From the NCBI GenBank assembly GCA_934462715.1, contig CAKSIJ010000012.1, forward strand, positions 36,768 to 100,767: 64,000 bases of DNA, read 5' to 3'. Position 1 is the first letter of the stretch. Each line of letters begins with the position of its first letter. Shown here one piece after another: positions 53,099-63,210 of the stretch. The stretch is from an uncultured Clostridia bacterium (GTDB lineage: Bacteria; Bacillota; Clostridia; UBA1381). The notes below the pieces were generated by a model. The model saw only the letters and a program-made list of their open reading frames with translations, had not been told where the DNA came from and made no database searches. The position numbers were made by a program, and so were the translations under genes.

Positions 53099-54088
53099 AT
53101 GAATAATTTAGGATTAGATTATTTCTACGGCAGCGAAGCTGACCAATTCAGTTTTTATCGATTGCCAAAAGTTTTGTTTACAGACAAGAGTTTTTCAAAA
53201 TTATCAGCTGAAGCAAAAATTCTATATGGTTTAATGTTGGACAGAATGAGCCTGTCTATCAAAAACGGATGGATTGATAAAGATAATCATGTTTATATTT
53301 ACTTCACGTTAGAAGATGCTATGGATATGCTTAATATCGGAAAAGACAAAGGTGTAAAGTTGTTTGCTGAATTAGATGCTGAAAAAGGATGCGGTTTGAT
53401 TAAAAGAAAAAAGCAAGGGCTTGGAAAACCGACAATTATATATGTTATGAATTTCGTATCAAGTGCCACAAGAAATTGTGAGGATACAACATCTGAAATA
53501 CAGACTTCGGAAACTCAGAACTCAGGACTTCTCGGTGAAAACGAAGTCAGCACTTCTGAAAAAACGAAGTCAAGAGATCGGCAGACTATGAATTGCAGAG
53601 CCCTGAAAATCAGAACTCCTGATGTCGGAAAAACAGAATGTAATAATACTGATAATAATTATAATGAGACAAACGATACATACGTTAATGAGACTGATCT
53701 CATCAAATCACATCAGAAGAGATTGGATATGAATGAATATGCAGCTTGTAAAAAACAGATTGCAGAAAATATTGAATATGAATTCTTAAAACAAAATTAT
53801 GGCGGTGATATGGCAGATGGTGTTCTTGAATTAATTACCGAAACAATATGCAGCAGTAAACTGGAGATTATGATTGCGTGTGAACTTGTACCGCACAGCA
53901 TGATCAAGGAAAGATTTATGAAATTAAGGTATAAGCATATTGAATATGTATTTGATTGCTTAAAAACGGTTGAAAACAGAGTAAAAAATATAAAGAGTTA
54001 TATGCTTACAATGTTATACAACTCATACTCAACAATGGGTCATTATTACACTGCAGAGGTTGCTGCGGATTTTAAAGGAGGATTTTGA
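53099..54088 (+). CDS. RepA_N-type replication initiator
   Basis: Initiator of a plasmid or integrative element, 329 residues. The N-terminal RepA_N winged-helix domain (about 1-120) has FYRLPKVLFTDKSFSKLSAE and AKILYGLMLDRMSLSIKNGW; the middle (125-205) is low-complexity and polar; the C-terminal part resembles the DUF6017 domain (IKSYMLTMLYNSYSTMGHYY). ATG after AAGGAGGAG. No relaxase, integrase or transfer gene is in the window. Confidence 0.85.
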   Translation: MNNLGLDYFYGSEADQFSFYRLPKVLFTDKSFSKLSAEAKILYGLMLDRMSLSIKNGWIDKDNHVYIYFTLEDAMDMLNIGKDKGVKLFAELDAEKGCGLIKRKKQGLGKPTIIYVMNFVSSATRNCEDTTSEIQTSETQNSGLLGENEVSTSEKTKSRDRQTMNCRALKIRTPDVGKTECNNTDNNYNETNDTYVNETDLIKSHQKRLDMNEYAACKKQIAENIEYEFLKQNYGGDMADGVLELITETICSSKLEIMIACELVPHSMIKERFMKLRYKHIEYVFDCLKTVENRVKNIKSYMLTMLYNSYSTMGHYYTAEVAADFKGGF

Positions 54089-54089
54089 T

Positions 54090-54602
54090 ATGCAGAACAA
54101 AAGAAATAATAACGAGGACAAGCTTTATCATAATACGGAGCTTCTTTTGAAGAAATATCGAGATGTGGTATGGAGCATCGAAGTGTCGGCAATTCAGGCG
54201 CAAATCAGCTTTGAAATCGAAATGGATTGCAGACTGGATGAATTTCTTGAAATGTCTTATGAAGCCGGAGCAGATTTGTCCGGAACGAAGATTCAGGAAC
54301 AGATGCGGACGCTTGAGAGAAATAAGAAAATGCTGAAAATAATTGATGCCGCGGTGAATGCTCTCAGAAAAAAGCAGCTTGACGGCGAGACTTTTTACTG
54401 GATAATATATTACACGTATTTATCCGAGAAGGTTGTCAAAAAGGTTGAGGATATTATATCAATGACAGCAGCAAAAACAGGAGAATATATGTGCTGGAAA
54501 ACATATTTTACAAAACGAAAAAAAGCAATAGAGACTTTAAGTACAATTTTGTGGGGATTTACATCAAAAGAGTGTCTTCCGATTTTAAAAGAATTTATTT
54601 GA
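54090..54602 (+). CDS. ArpU/RinA-like putative regulator
   Basis: The 170 residues are helical and charged. The C-terminal part (FYWIIYYTYLSEKVVKK, then KTYFTKRKKAIETLSTILWG) resembles small sigma-region-4-like regulators of phages and integrative elements (ArpU/RinA type). Strong AAAGGAGGA before the ATG. It follows repA by one base. Family assignment is from pattern only. Confidence 0.5.
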   Translation: MQNKRNNNEDKLYHNTELLLKKYRDVVWSIEVSAIQAQISFEIEMDCRLDEFLEMSYEAGADLSGTKIQEQMRTLERNKKMLKIIDAAVNALRKKQLDGETFYWIIYYTYLSEKVVKKVEDIISMTAAKTGEYMCWKTYFTKRKKAIETLSTILWGFTSKECLPILKEFI

Positions 54603-54724
54603 TGTAACATAGCAGATATTGGTATTCGAGAGAATATAAAAATAAGTTATGTATCTGAATAATTTGAAGAGTAAAAAATTCAGGAGAGCAAGCAAAGAAT
54701 AAATGCTTGTATAATTCTGCCGGG

Positions 54725-54920
54725 GCTATCCCAATTTTTGTGTAAAAATTTTAAACACATAATTATGTAAACCTTTGTAATTACCCAAAAATCAAAAATC
54801 CGTATTTCTGTCAAGGCTGATTTTATCATGCATTTTAGCCTTTACAGGGATACGGATTTTGATATAATTTTATAAAAGGTTTATGTAAATCAAAAATGAG
54901 GTTTACACAAAATCGGGGAT
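54725..54920. mobile_element. Fold-back (MITE-like) element with IS256-type ends
   Basis: Ends with the inverted repeats CCCAATTTTTGTGTAAA (54730-54746) and TTTACACAAAATCGGGGA (54902-54919). Inside, 54791-54818 pairs with 54837-54863 (ATCAAAAATCCGTA... with ...TACGGATTTTGAT), a long stem of about 24 pairs. Flanks of the stem also pair loosely (GTAAACCTTT / AAAGGTTTATG). No coding capacity. It lies beside the truncated IS256 transposase start, so ends may derive from that element. Confidence 0.6.
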
Positions 54921-54924
54921 TTTC

Positions 54925-55074
54925 TCATTCTGCCTCAAGCATTTCCTGAATAGTACCTCCCAGTAAATCTTTCAATGCCTCTTGAATGTCATTAGCTGTC
55001 TGAATGTTGTATTCTTCAATCAAACCTGCTATGATGTTTTTCTTTCCTTCGCTTAACTTTCTTCTCCATGCCAT
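54925..55074 (-). pseudogene. Truncated IS256-family transposase N-terminus
   Basis: The 49 residues end in IQEALKDLLGGTIQEMLEAE, which matches the start of IS256-type transposases (family: ..ALKDLLGGTIQEMLEAEMD..). A stop codon follows at once, so the DDE catalytic part is gone. AGGAGGT precedes the ATG. The stop lies at the edge of the IS256-type terminal repeat, consistent with an internal deletion derivative. Confidence 0.75.
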
Positions 55075-55171
55075 ACAAATTACCTCCTGTGGTTTGTATT
55101 TCTATTCTACCACAGAAGGCTTGAAATTTACAGACTTTTTTTCGCAGGCACTTTTAAGAGGACATATATGA

Positions 55172-55195
55172 GAAGGGTGCAATTATGCACCCTTC
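55172..55195. other. Perfect hairpin downstream of the HAD gene
   Basis: GAAGGGTGC / GCACCCTTC, 9 bp with a 6-nt loop; no T tract on either strand. Confidence 0.4.
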
Positions 55196-55239
55196 AGACT
55201 GTAGACAAAATGGTCACATCGCACCTATTACGGTGTTGT

Positions 55240-56166
55240 TTACAAAATAATGTTCAGAATTTCCATTAGGTTGTTTATTCGATAGTCACATAACTCGCTA
55301 ACACCAGCTTGTTCAATATTTCCGCCAGATATACCAACACAACTAAAGCCTGCAAGTTTAATTGAAACTACACCTGCTGATGAGTCTTCAATACCAAGAA
55401 CCTTGTGCCTTCTTTCAAATGGAATACCAAGACCAACTCTTGCTGTTTCTGCATAAAGCCATGGATGTGGTTTCGGGGCAAGCTCACCCAAGGTTCCTGC
55501 TTGTCCTTTTCTCAAGGCATAGCCTGCCGTGATAATTGCATCATAAAAATCAACTGGATTTCCTATATCAAGTTGCTTGAATGCGGAAATGATTTCGGGC
55601 ATTGCCTTTTCATAAAGTCCGGAGGTTACCAGACCGATTTTAATCCCTTCTTTTTTTACGGTAGTTAAAAACTCTTTTAAATTTGGAGCGGGCGTAAATG
55701 CATCCTGCTTTCCTCTACCTTTTAAAATTTCATCCATTTCGTGGTTTACAATATCAAAGTAATACTGTCTTGCAAGTTCAAGACTTGCACCTTTTGCATA
55801 CTTATCAATCATATATTGCAGATGTTCTGAAACGGAATGTCCTGAAATAAACGGCTCATCTTCTGCTTCTTTTTTGAAGTTTGAATTTCCTAAAAGTCTT
55901 GAAGTTGTCTGTTCAATCACCCACATCCAAAAACTCTCAGAGTGGACACTTGTTCCATCTAAATCCATCAGAATTGCTTCTGCTTTTGGTTCAAAATGTG
56001 TTTCGTACATCGGATAAATTGCAGGGTATCCCATACCGCTTTTAACATAGCAAAATTTTTTATTATCATACTCTATTATATCAATTTTTTTATCGTTGGG
56101 AGTAAGAATTTTCTTTACTCCGTCCCGACCAACTTCATAAAAATCGTTTTTATTTATCTCTTTCAT
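55240..56166 (-). CDS. HAD-superfamily hydrolase, beta-phosphoglucomutase-like
   Basis: Phosphatase or sugar phosphomutase of 308 residues. An N-terminal extension (1-60) of unknown role precedes motif I, AILMDLDGTSVHS (nucleophile Asp 68 and acid Asp 70). Motif II is GLVTSGL, the KPHPWLY lysine is motif III, and VLGIEDSSAGV is motif IV. ATG at 56166 has AGGTGA 5 nt upstream; an in-frame start nine codons earlier has none. It is downstream of two GH38-family genes on the same strand and may dephosphorylate a mannose-derived sugar phosphate. Confidence 0.8.
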   Translation of the reverse strand: MKEINKNDFYEVGRDGVKKILTPNDKKIDIIEYDNKKFCYVKSGMGYPAIYPMYETHFEPKAEAILMDLDGTSVHSESFWMWVIEQTTSRLLGNSNFKKEAEDEPFISGHSVSEHLQYMIDKYAKGASLELARQYYFDIVNHEMDEILKGRGKQDAFTPAPNLKEFLTTVKKEGIKIGLVTSGLYEKAMPEIISAFKQLDIGNPVDFYDAIITAGYALRKGQAGTLGELAPKPHPWLYAETARVGLGIPFERRHKVLGIEDSSAGVVSIKLAGFSCVGISGGNIEQAGVSELCDYRINNLMEILNIIL

Positions 56167-56262
56167 TAAATCACCTACTTGTTTTATTATCAAATTTCCT
56201 GGATTTGTTCGCAGTAATTACCACATATCTTGCTGATGAAATTTAGTCTTTTTGTCAATAGA

Positions 56263-58629
56263 TTACATTCCAAGCATATTCGTTTCTTTTATTTCTGCAC
56301 CACATTTTATAAATGTTTTGACTTCGAAAGGAGTAAATTCTGCAGTGAATTCGACATTGTCAAATAAGAAATTGCATTTCTGCGCTTCATTTAATGAATT
56401 ATAAAATCTGATAAGTTTTCCGTTTTCTGTTTTTCTAAGTGCCGACAAAAGAATGTTTTTGTTGTCAATTTCAAGCGTATCTTTCGGTTTTTCACCATCT
56501 CCTGAAGGGAAGAATGAGAGAACGAATGGGAGCTGGTTAAATATTTCTGCTTCGTAATCGATAAAATCAGCATTAACACAAATTCTAAAGTTAAAATCAT
56601 GTTCACCCATATCAATATGCTCATATGTTCTATCTTCGGCTGCAAGCTCTACTCCGTCAACCGGGTGTGCTGAATATATCGCAGTTCTTAAAAGTGAGAG
56701 TTTGATTTCACTATTCTCAAAACTGCCACCATAAGTTCCATTGTTGATGATATTGATACAGTTCTCAGTATCTTTTAATCCACACCATTTCTGGAACACA
56801 CTTTCCTTGCCTTCTTTTCGTGTTTCTTCTGTACCAAACATAGATTGTGCGTATGCTTTTGCATTTTTATCAAGTGTTGTTTCTATACACAGTTTGAACA
56901 TTGTATTCTCATCATGCGCAAGAATTTTTACATCTATATCTAATACTTTACTGCGTTTTGCAAATGTATAGGTTACTATTGCCTCACTATTGATATACTT
57001 GAATTTTGCCTGTATTTTTGTTCTGACATCACCATTTTCAATCACTCTTACAAAACCTGTAGGTGTAAATTCACCGATACATTCATTAAAGCCATCTACT
57101 TCCATGCCCCAAGGGTCAGCATTGTCCTTGTATGCTTTTACCTTTATACTGTTTATCATTTCTTTGCCGTCAACTACATATTTTTCTACAAGTCCTGTTG
57201 CTTTGTTTATTGCAATATTGAGATATCGGTTATTTAAAATAAAATGTGTATTTGTTTCTTCATATGGTTTGATTCTTGTATTTTCCTGATTAAGTTCAAT
57301 TTCACAATCAAATCTTGATATTCCTATAGGTGCAAGCGTTGCATGGAATACAACTCTCTTTCTCCAGTCCATACCGTGAGCACTTGCTTCTTGTTCAAGC
57401 TGAGACGGGATGTATTCGCCTTTTTCATTTCTGACCTTCACCTGATATATTCCGTTTGACGGGTGATTCTGCTCCGCCAGCTGAAATTCCACAATAAAAT
57501 CGCCCTCAACCTTATATGGATGCGGATTATATACAAGAACTGGTATTTCTCCCTCTTTAGCCTTTGACTGCCCTTGGCATAATTTGAAGAATGATTTCGA
57601 GATATATCTGTCTAAAATTTCTTCACCATAACCGATAAGTCTTAAACTATCATCTTCTACCTTTTTGATTGCAGAGCCGGGGAGTACATCATGAAACTCT
57701 GTAAATAATAGTGCTTTTTCTGCATCTAAAAGCTTATTTTTGTCATAGTCTACACCGCTTTGTGTAAGCATCTTTTCGCACATAGTAAGATGGTTTTCGA
57801 GACTTCTATGACCTTGTTTAATACGAACCATAGAGGTATAACAACCTACCATACAATGCGTTAGCGATGTGTTTACTGATTCCAGGTCTGATTTATCCAA
57901 TTCTGAAAAATATGCATCAAAATCAGAGTGTATAATTTCGTGAGTTTTGGTTTCTTTGATAAAAGTGTTTATATCATTTAAGTCTTTTTTACTAGGACCA
58001 CCACCGTGATTCCCAATCCCCCATGATACAAGATTTACAGCCCTTTCGGGAAAATCTTTTATATACTGTTCTACTCTTTCAAGAGCTTTTCCCTTCGGAG
58101 TGTTGTACCACTCATACATCTTATATGCAGTTATTTCGCTGCCGTCAAATCCCTTCCAAATAAATGGTCGGCACTGCGTATCTCTTGGTCTTAAATATGC
58201 ATAATTATCATAACCGCATTTTTTTAAAATCTGTACTAGACCTCTTGAATGACCAAACGCATCAAAACCTATCGATGTTTTAGGAATTCTTCCGAAATGT
58301 TTTTTGAAAAAGTCATTACCCACTCTAATCTGTCTTATTATACTCTCGCCACTAGGCATAACACAGTCGGGTTGCAAGTACCATCCACCCATTATACACC
58401 ATTTTCCAGCCTGCACAAGTGTTTTGATTCTATCAAAAAGTTCCGGCTCATTTTCGAGAACCCACTCGTATAACACAGACTCATTATGATTAAATACAAA
58501 GTTATCATATTTCTCGCAAAATTTTGCCGCTATTCGAAATGTGGCCATTGCTTCTGCCATCCCTTCTGCTCGTTGCCATAGCCATACCGGATCTAGATGT
58601 GCATTACAAATTAAATGTAATTTATTCAT
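56263..58629 (-). CDS. GH38 alpha-mannosidase (catalytic residues present)
   Basis: Releases alpha-linked mannose. The 788 residues start with the zinc motif CNAHLDPVWLW (His 11, Asp 13), then have the nucleophile Asp 123 in SIGFDAFGHSRG, and LVSWGIGNHGGGPSKKD, typical of the bacterial GH38 group. The C-terminal half is the usual middle and beta-sandwich region. No signal peptide, so it acts on imported oligosaccharides. It precedes the HAD gene by about 70 nt, as expected for a mannoside utilisation cluster. Confidence 0.9.
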   Translation of the reverse strand: MNKLHLICNAHLDPVWLWQRAEGMAEAMATFRIAAKFCEKYDNFVFNHNESVLYEWVLENEPELFDRIKTLVQAGKWCIMGGWYLQPDCVMPSGESIIRQIRVGNDFFKKHFGRIPKTSIGFDAFGHSRGLVQILKKCGYDNYAYLRPRDTQCRPFIWKGFDGSEITAYKMYEWYNTPKGKALERVEQYIKDFPERAVNLVSWGIGNHGGGPSKKDLNDINTFIKETKTHEIIHSDFDAYFSELDKSDLESVNTSLTHCMVGCYTSMVRIKQGHRSLENHLTMCEKMLTQSGVDYDKNKLLDAEKALLFTEFHDVLPGSAIKKVEDDSLRLIGYGEEILDRYISKSFFKLCQGQSKAKEGEIPVLVYNPHPYKVEGDFIVEFQLAEQNHPSNGIYQVKVRNEKGEYIPSQLEQEASAHGMDWRKRVVFHATLAPIGISRFDCEIELNQENTRIKPYEETNTHFILNNRYLNIAINKATGLVEKYVVDGKEMINSIKVKAYKDNADPWGMEVDGFNECIGEFTPTGFVRVIENGDVRTKIQAKFKYINSEAIVTYTFAKRSKVLDIDVKILAHDENTMFKLCIETTLDKNAKAYAQSMFGTEETRKEGKESVFQKWCGLKDTENCINIINNGTYGGSFENSEIKLSLLRTAIYSAHPVDGVELAAEDRTYEHIDMGEHDFNFRICVNADFIDYEAEIFNQLPFVLSFFPSGDGEKPKDTLEIDNKNILLSALRKTENGKLIRFYNSLNEAQKCNFLFDNVEFTAEFTPFEVKTFIKCGAEIKETNMLGM

Positions 58630-58674
58630 AGTTTTGTTTCTCCTGCCTAAAAATCAACATAGTAATTTGATTTT

Positions 58675-61518
58675 TTATTTTATTTTTAATGTTATGATTT
58701 TATGACCTAAAACTTGTACTGACATTTCTCTATCATTTAAAACAATATCAGAAATGTCTTCTTCGTTCATTTTAACAAGTTTAGCTGATGTAACAGGCAA
58801 GTTAATTTTTATGTTTGTCTTTATATCTTCATCCGACTTATTCCAGAGTCTTACGATATAGCCATTCTTATCTTCTGCACACTTGATTGCAGCAAGAACG
58901 ATTTTATCGTTATCAACTGTAATGAATGAATTTTCGCTTGGCAATTCGCCATTTACAGGTACACCCTGAATAGCTTTCATTCCCACCTTGAAATCATAAG
59001 CCATTTCCTGAACATTTCCATCTTCCCAGTTTCCTGTATGAGGATACAAAGCATAGTTATATTCAAGCTCACCAAATGAATGAAGTCCTGTGTATTTATC
59101 AAATTCTTCAGGAGTCATATCAGGGTTTGCTGTCATATACGCTCTTTGAGTTCTAAGGAGTGTAATTGCAATAGTTCTGTTTTCATCATCACGAATTTCA
59201 TATTCTCTGAGTCCTCCTGAGAAGAATGCAAGACCGTTTTTGCCGTCTGACACACCGCAGAAATTCTGCATTGGATGACAAGGTGCAAACGGTTCAACAT
59301 TATCCTTCATTTTCTTATGTCTTATGCTTCTTTCTTCAACTGCAAATGCTGATTCTACATAATCTGTATTTGTCATAATTCCTGATGGGAAATTAACATA
59401 TAACTTGTGGTCACGAGCCTTATTTGTAAGCTTTGTATGTACCTTTAAGTATGGACATCCTTTTTCGAGTGTAAGTTCATACATAATAGGCATTGTAACA
59501 GTTTCACGAAGTCTGTCACGACCGTCAAGGGTTGAAGCTGCCGGGATTTCCATTTCCATTTCAACCTTGTATGTTGCACGAAGCTCGTTGTTTTCCTTGA
59601 GTGTTATTTTTGCATTTAATCCATGGCTTGTAATCATTGGATTTCTTACAGGTGTAACATACTTATGAGCCGAACCAACTTGTCCTTCATCAGTAAAGTA
59701 GTGCATATTCTTAAACTCTTTACCTGTCTTTTTATCAAGCATTGTAAATGTGCCGTTTGAATTAAGAGTGATTTTTAAATACTCATTCTCTAAAGTACCG
59801 TAATCGTTACCTATGAATTTTCTGTCATCTAAGTATTCTGTTTTATATACAAATTCAGGTTCTCTTAATCTTAGCGCATATGTGTTATATCCAAGCATTG
59901 GAATATCAACACTGATTAAAAGTCTTCTTCTGACCGCTGAGAACGCAGTTGCAGTATCAAATTTTCTTTCTGCACTCATCTTAATATTTTCAGCTGACAA
60001 TTCAACAAAATCGACTTTATTACCATCTTTATCAACAATATCATAGAATAACATACCTGCATCAGCACCGCTGCCTACACCAACAGAGTCAGCAAGACCT
60101 GCTGCTGAAAGGTTTTTAGGTAAATCTATTATAACTTCAACTACAGCTTTTCTTCTTTGTGCAAGTGTATTGAAAAGAATGATAGTAAAGTCTGTATCCT
60201 TATTAAAGTCTTTTGCTGTATCAATTTTAGAGAAAAGACTTACAATACTTCTTCCCATTACTTCTTCTGAAACCGTCTTTGCAACAGAGAATCCGTAAAG
60301 TGCATCGTCATGAGCACGGTCTACTGCACAACCAACAATGGAATCGTGAGCGTGATTTGCCAACAGTCCCTTCCAAGCTCTCTTTAAGTTCTGATAAGGA
60401 TATTCAGCACCATAAGCAGATGCAAATGTTGCAAGAGGCTCTGCAAGATTAATAAGGTTTGTTTCTGCAACTTCATTTATTAACTTAAGCTTTACACGGG
60501 ATGCGTGAGTAACACCATAAAGACCACTCCAGCTACCCAAGTCAACTGCTTCATAACGCAGTTCGCCTTTATGTACGTGTAAATCCTTATCTTCATTTTC
60601 AGCAATGATAGTATCCATATACGAATCCATATCATCCTGAATTATTTCTATATCATCAGAAACGCTGTTCATTGCCTTAACCATTTGTGTATGCAATGGA
60701 TGTGGTTCTGCGTTATCTTCCATATTAAGTGCAAGAAGGTGGTCACCTATCTTATACTGCATTGCCTGATCAGTAATATTTTTAAGTGCTTTTTTAAGCC
60801 CTTCTTCTGAATTATCAAATGTTGGTGTATCAACAGTTTGCTTTACTGCTTTTTCATAAAGCACATTATCACAAAGATGAACAGGAACATTTTCTTTATC
60901 GTAATTAAATGACAAATCCTTTGTACCCTTACCAAGTGCAATCAAATCATATACATAGAAGTACCAATTCGTTCTTGTTACTTCATCACATGTTTTATGA
61001 ACGAATATCTGTGTTCCATCCTTTGCTTTCCACTTAAATAATGGTGGTAATTCATATTTATTTGTACCACGGTAGAACATTGCAGTCTTTATTCCAAAAC
61101 CTTCATAAATCTGAGGAAGCTGTGATGTCTGACCGTAACCTGTTGCAGTATAACCTGCACGCATAGCACCGCCATACTCTTTTGCCATTTCAGTACCCAT
61201 CTGTAGATTTCTGATTAAAGCTTCCGCTGCAACTGTATATGTTTCAGGCAGAGTGTACCAGCTAACAATAAATAGTTTTTTAGCTTCAATTAAGCTCTTA
61301 ACCTTTTCTTTCATTTCAGGACGGACTGTGAAATAGTCTTCTAAAACAATTGTACCACCATCCAAAATAAAGGAATTGTATTCCGGATCCTTATCTAAAA
61401 TATCAAGAATAGAATCAATCAAATCCATAAGTCTTAACTTTGACTGTTCTGCTGTATGCCTCCATTCTCTGTCCCAGTGTGTTCCCGTTATTACGTGCAT
61501 TGTTAATTTCTTTGACAT
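58675..61518 (-). CDS. GH38-family protein with altered catalytic site
   Basis: The 947 residues resemble mannosylglycerate-hydrolase-type GH38 proteins (MngB): VITGTHWDREWRHTAEQ with the zinc His 14 and Asp 16, SWYTLPETYTVAAEALIRN, and LLANHAHDSIVGCAVDRAHDD. But where the family has GYLPDNFGHS with the nucleophile Asp, this protein reads GYTATGYGQTSQLPQIY, so the Asp position (residue 126) is Thr and the following His is Gln. Either it has another activity or is non-hydrolytic. ATG after TTGGAGGA. No signal peptide. Confidence 0.85.
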   Translation of the reverse strand: MSKKLTMHVITGTHWDREWRHTAEQSKLRLMDLIDSILDILDKDPEYNSFILDGGTIVLEDYFTVRPEMKEKVKSLIEAKKLFIVSWYTLPETYTVAAEALIRNLQMGTEMAKEYGGAMRAGYTATGYGQTSQLPQIYEGFGIKTAMFYRGTNKYELPPLFKWKAKDGTQIFVHKTCDEVTRTNWYFYVYDLIALGKGTKDLSFNYDKENVPVHLCDNVLYEKAVKQTVDTPTFDNSEEGLKKALKNITDQAMQYKIGDHLLALNMEDNAEPHPLHTQMVKAMNSVSDDIEIIQDDMDSYMDTIIAENEDKDLHVHKGELRYEAVDLGSWSGLYGVTHASRVKLKLINEVAETNLINLAEPLATFASAYGAEYPYQNLKRAWKGLLANHAHDSIVGCAVDRAHDDALYGFSVAKTVSEEVMGRSIVSLFSKIDTAKDFNKDTDFTIILFNTLAQRRKAVVEVIIDLPKNLSAAGLADSVGVGSGADAGMLFYDIVDKDGNKVDFVELSAENIKMSAERKFDTATAFSAVRRRLLISVDIPMLGYNTYALRLREPEFVYKTEYLDDRKFIGNDYGTLENEYLKITLNSNGTFTMLDKKTGKEFKNMHYFTDEGQVGSAHKYVTPVRNPMITSHGLNAKITLKENNELRATYKVEMEMEIPAASTLDGRDRLRETVTMPIMYELTLEKGCPYLKVHTKLTNKARDHKLYVNFPSGIMTNTDYVESAFAVEERSIRHKKMKDNVEPFAPCHPMQNFCGVSDGKNGLAFFSGGLREYEIRDDENRTIAITLLRTQRAYMTANPDMTPEEFDKYTGLHSFGELEYNYALYPHTGNWEDGNVQEMAYDFKVGMKAIQGVPVNGELPSENSFITVDNDKIVLAAIKCAEDKNGYIVRLWNKSDEDIKTNIKINLPVTSAKLVKMNEEDISDIVLNDREMSVQVLGHKIITLKIK

Positions 61519-61697
61519 AATTTTTCCTCCAATATTAAAATTTTTTTATGATATCCCATATACTGCTTTAGCAGATACAGGTTTATACACTTCTGATTGT
61601 ATTGCAATATTTTCTGTATTTATTTTTTATGTGTAAGCCGTTTTGTTTCGGCAATGTTACTGTTTCGTGTGCGTATAATAAATAGTAATTTCTATAT

Positions 61698-62973
61698 TTA
61701 GGGTATTATAGAAATGTTATTAATGATTCCCCTTGCAGTAGAATTGCCGTCGCGGTTAATGTTTTTAAAATCGGTAATATGGATATATTCAGAAGGGTCA
61801 GCAATTTGTTTATTGTTTACAATTATATTCTTGAGTGTTAAATTTTTGAGCTGGCTATTTACATACGGATCAAACACCTCTATGTTATTTTCAATAATAC
61901 AGGACTTTGGGCCTATGCAGAGGAAATATGACAGTGGATATATTTCCCTGTGTAGTGTAATAGGTCAATATCAATATTTTCTAAGAAAATGTTGTCGCCA
62001 CTGCCTGCGTCACCTTTTTCAGGAGTCGTCTCAATTTTATACATAGGAGTTTGATAATATAATTTGAAGGTATTGATGCCTTTTACATTTTTAATAATTA
62101 CATTATTGATGGAGCAATCAACTTGTGAGCCGTTATCATAATAATATATACCTGGCTGTATGCGAAGCGCTTTATATCTGCTGTTTGGTGAAAGATCAAT
62201 GTTTTCTACTAAAGCATTTTTTAAAGGCCCCCAATTAACCGATGAATTTTGCCGATCATACATGTTTAGAGCAACGATGTCATCACCAACCTGACCACTT
62301 ATGTTTTGTATGATAAGATTTTCGGTATTACCATTGATATGAAGACGTCAGCAAAGCAGTTTTCAAAATGAATATTTTTAAATATTACATTTTTGGCATT
62401 TCCTGTTTGTACGGAGAAACCTGCTGTTTGAACGAATACCATATTTGTTAAAGTGAATCCTATTATGTTGTTAAATAACATACAGGTGGAAACTCCAAAA
62501 AAACTTCTATTTTCATCATACATTCCGCTATCACCGTAGCCGAGTCTATAAGATTTTTCTTCATCCCAAAAACCGCCATCAATGGAAATGTTGCAATCTT
62601 CATTTCCGCTTTTAATTGGAAAGTGAGTGCCGTCTTGAGTATGCTCGTTACGAAGCATTAAAACATTAGTTTGTGCTGTTAGAGAAATGTGTTCTTTTTT
62701 GTCAGCGATGCTTCTGCGATTTGATGGAATGATAATTGTCTTATCTATGTAATACTTGTCATCTTGTGCAGGGATTGTGATAATCTCATTTTCATTTAAT
62801 GCTGTCTGCAAAGCATCACTCCATATTTTGATTTTAGTATCTGTAAGTATAGTTGTTCGTGTTAAATGTTCATAATCTTTTAGTGATGCTGTTTTTGATA
62901 ACATAGATATTTTAGCAAAATTTTCTTTGTCACAACATTCAAGAAAAGAGATGATACTTGTTTTGGTTGACAT
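61698..62973 (-). pseudogene. Broken right-handed beta-helix (GH28-like) gene
   Basis: The gene reads from 62973 as a parallel beta-helix protein (MSTKTSIISFLECCDKENFA..., later GFTLTNMVFVQTAGFSV and KNVIFKNIHFENCFAD). At about 62346 one base is missing: the frame continues in another register as LHINGNTENLIIQNISG and GQVGDDIVALN, the pattern of GH28-related proteins. At about 61983 another base is missing, after which PITLHREIYP continues to ISIIP and a stop at 61698. Restored, it would be about 425 residues. No signal peptide seen. Two breaks suggest decay rather than a sequencing error. Confidence 0.8.
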
Positions 62974-63210
62974 TTGATTCCGGCCCCTATATTATATTTT
63001 TACTATAATTATAATATATTCGTTTTCGTTTGTCTATGTTGTAAATTGCAAAAATTGTTATTCAAAATCGCTATTATAAGTAGCGAAATTGTGATTTCAA
63101 TAAACAAAAAGGACTATGCAAGAAGTGCATAGTGGAGTGGTATAATATAAGTAGAGTCGACAAACACCCAAAAATCTGATATAATAAAAACAGAAGGAAA
63201 GGTGTTAAAA

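Noticed and set aside
58675..61518. The altered GH38 site as a sequencing error
   Set aside because: The frame is open over 947 codons and several neighbouring active-site residues change together, which single errors would not give.
61714..62046. Plus-strand frame opposite the beta-helix gene
   Set aside because: Shadow of the broken minus-strand gene, which shows the beta-helix repeats.
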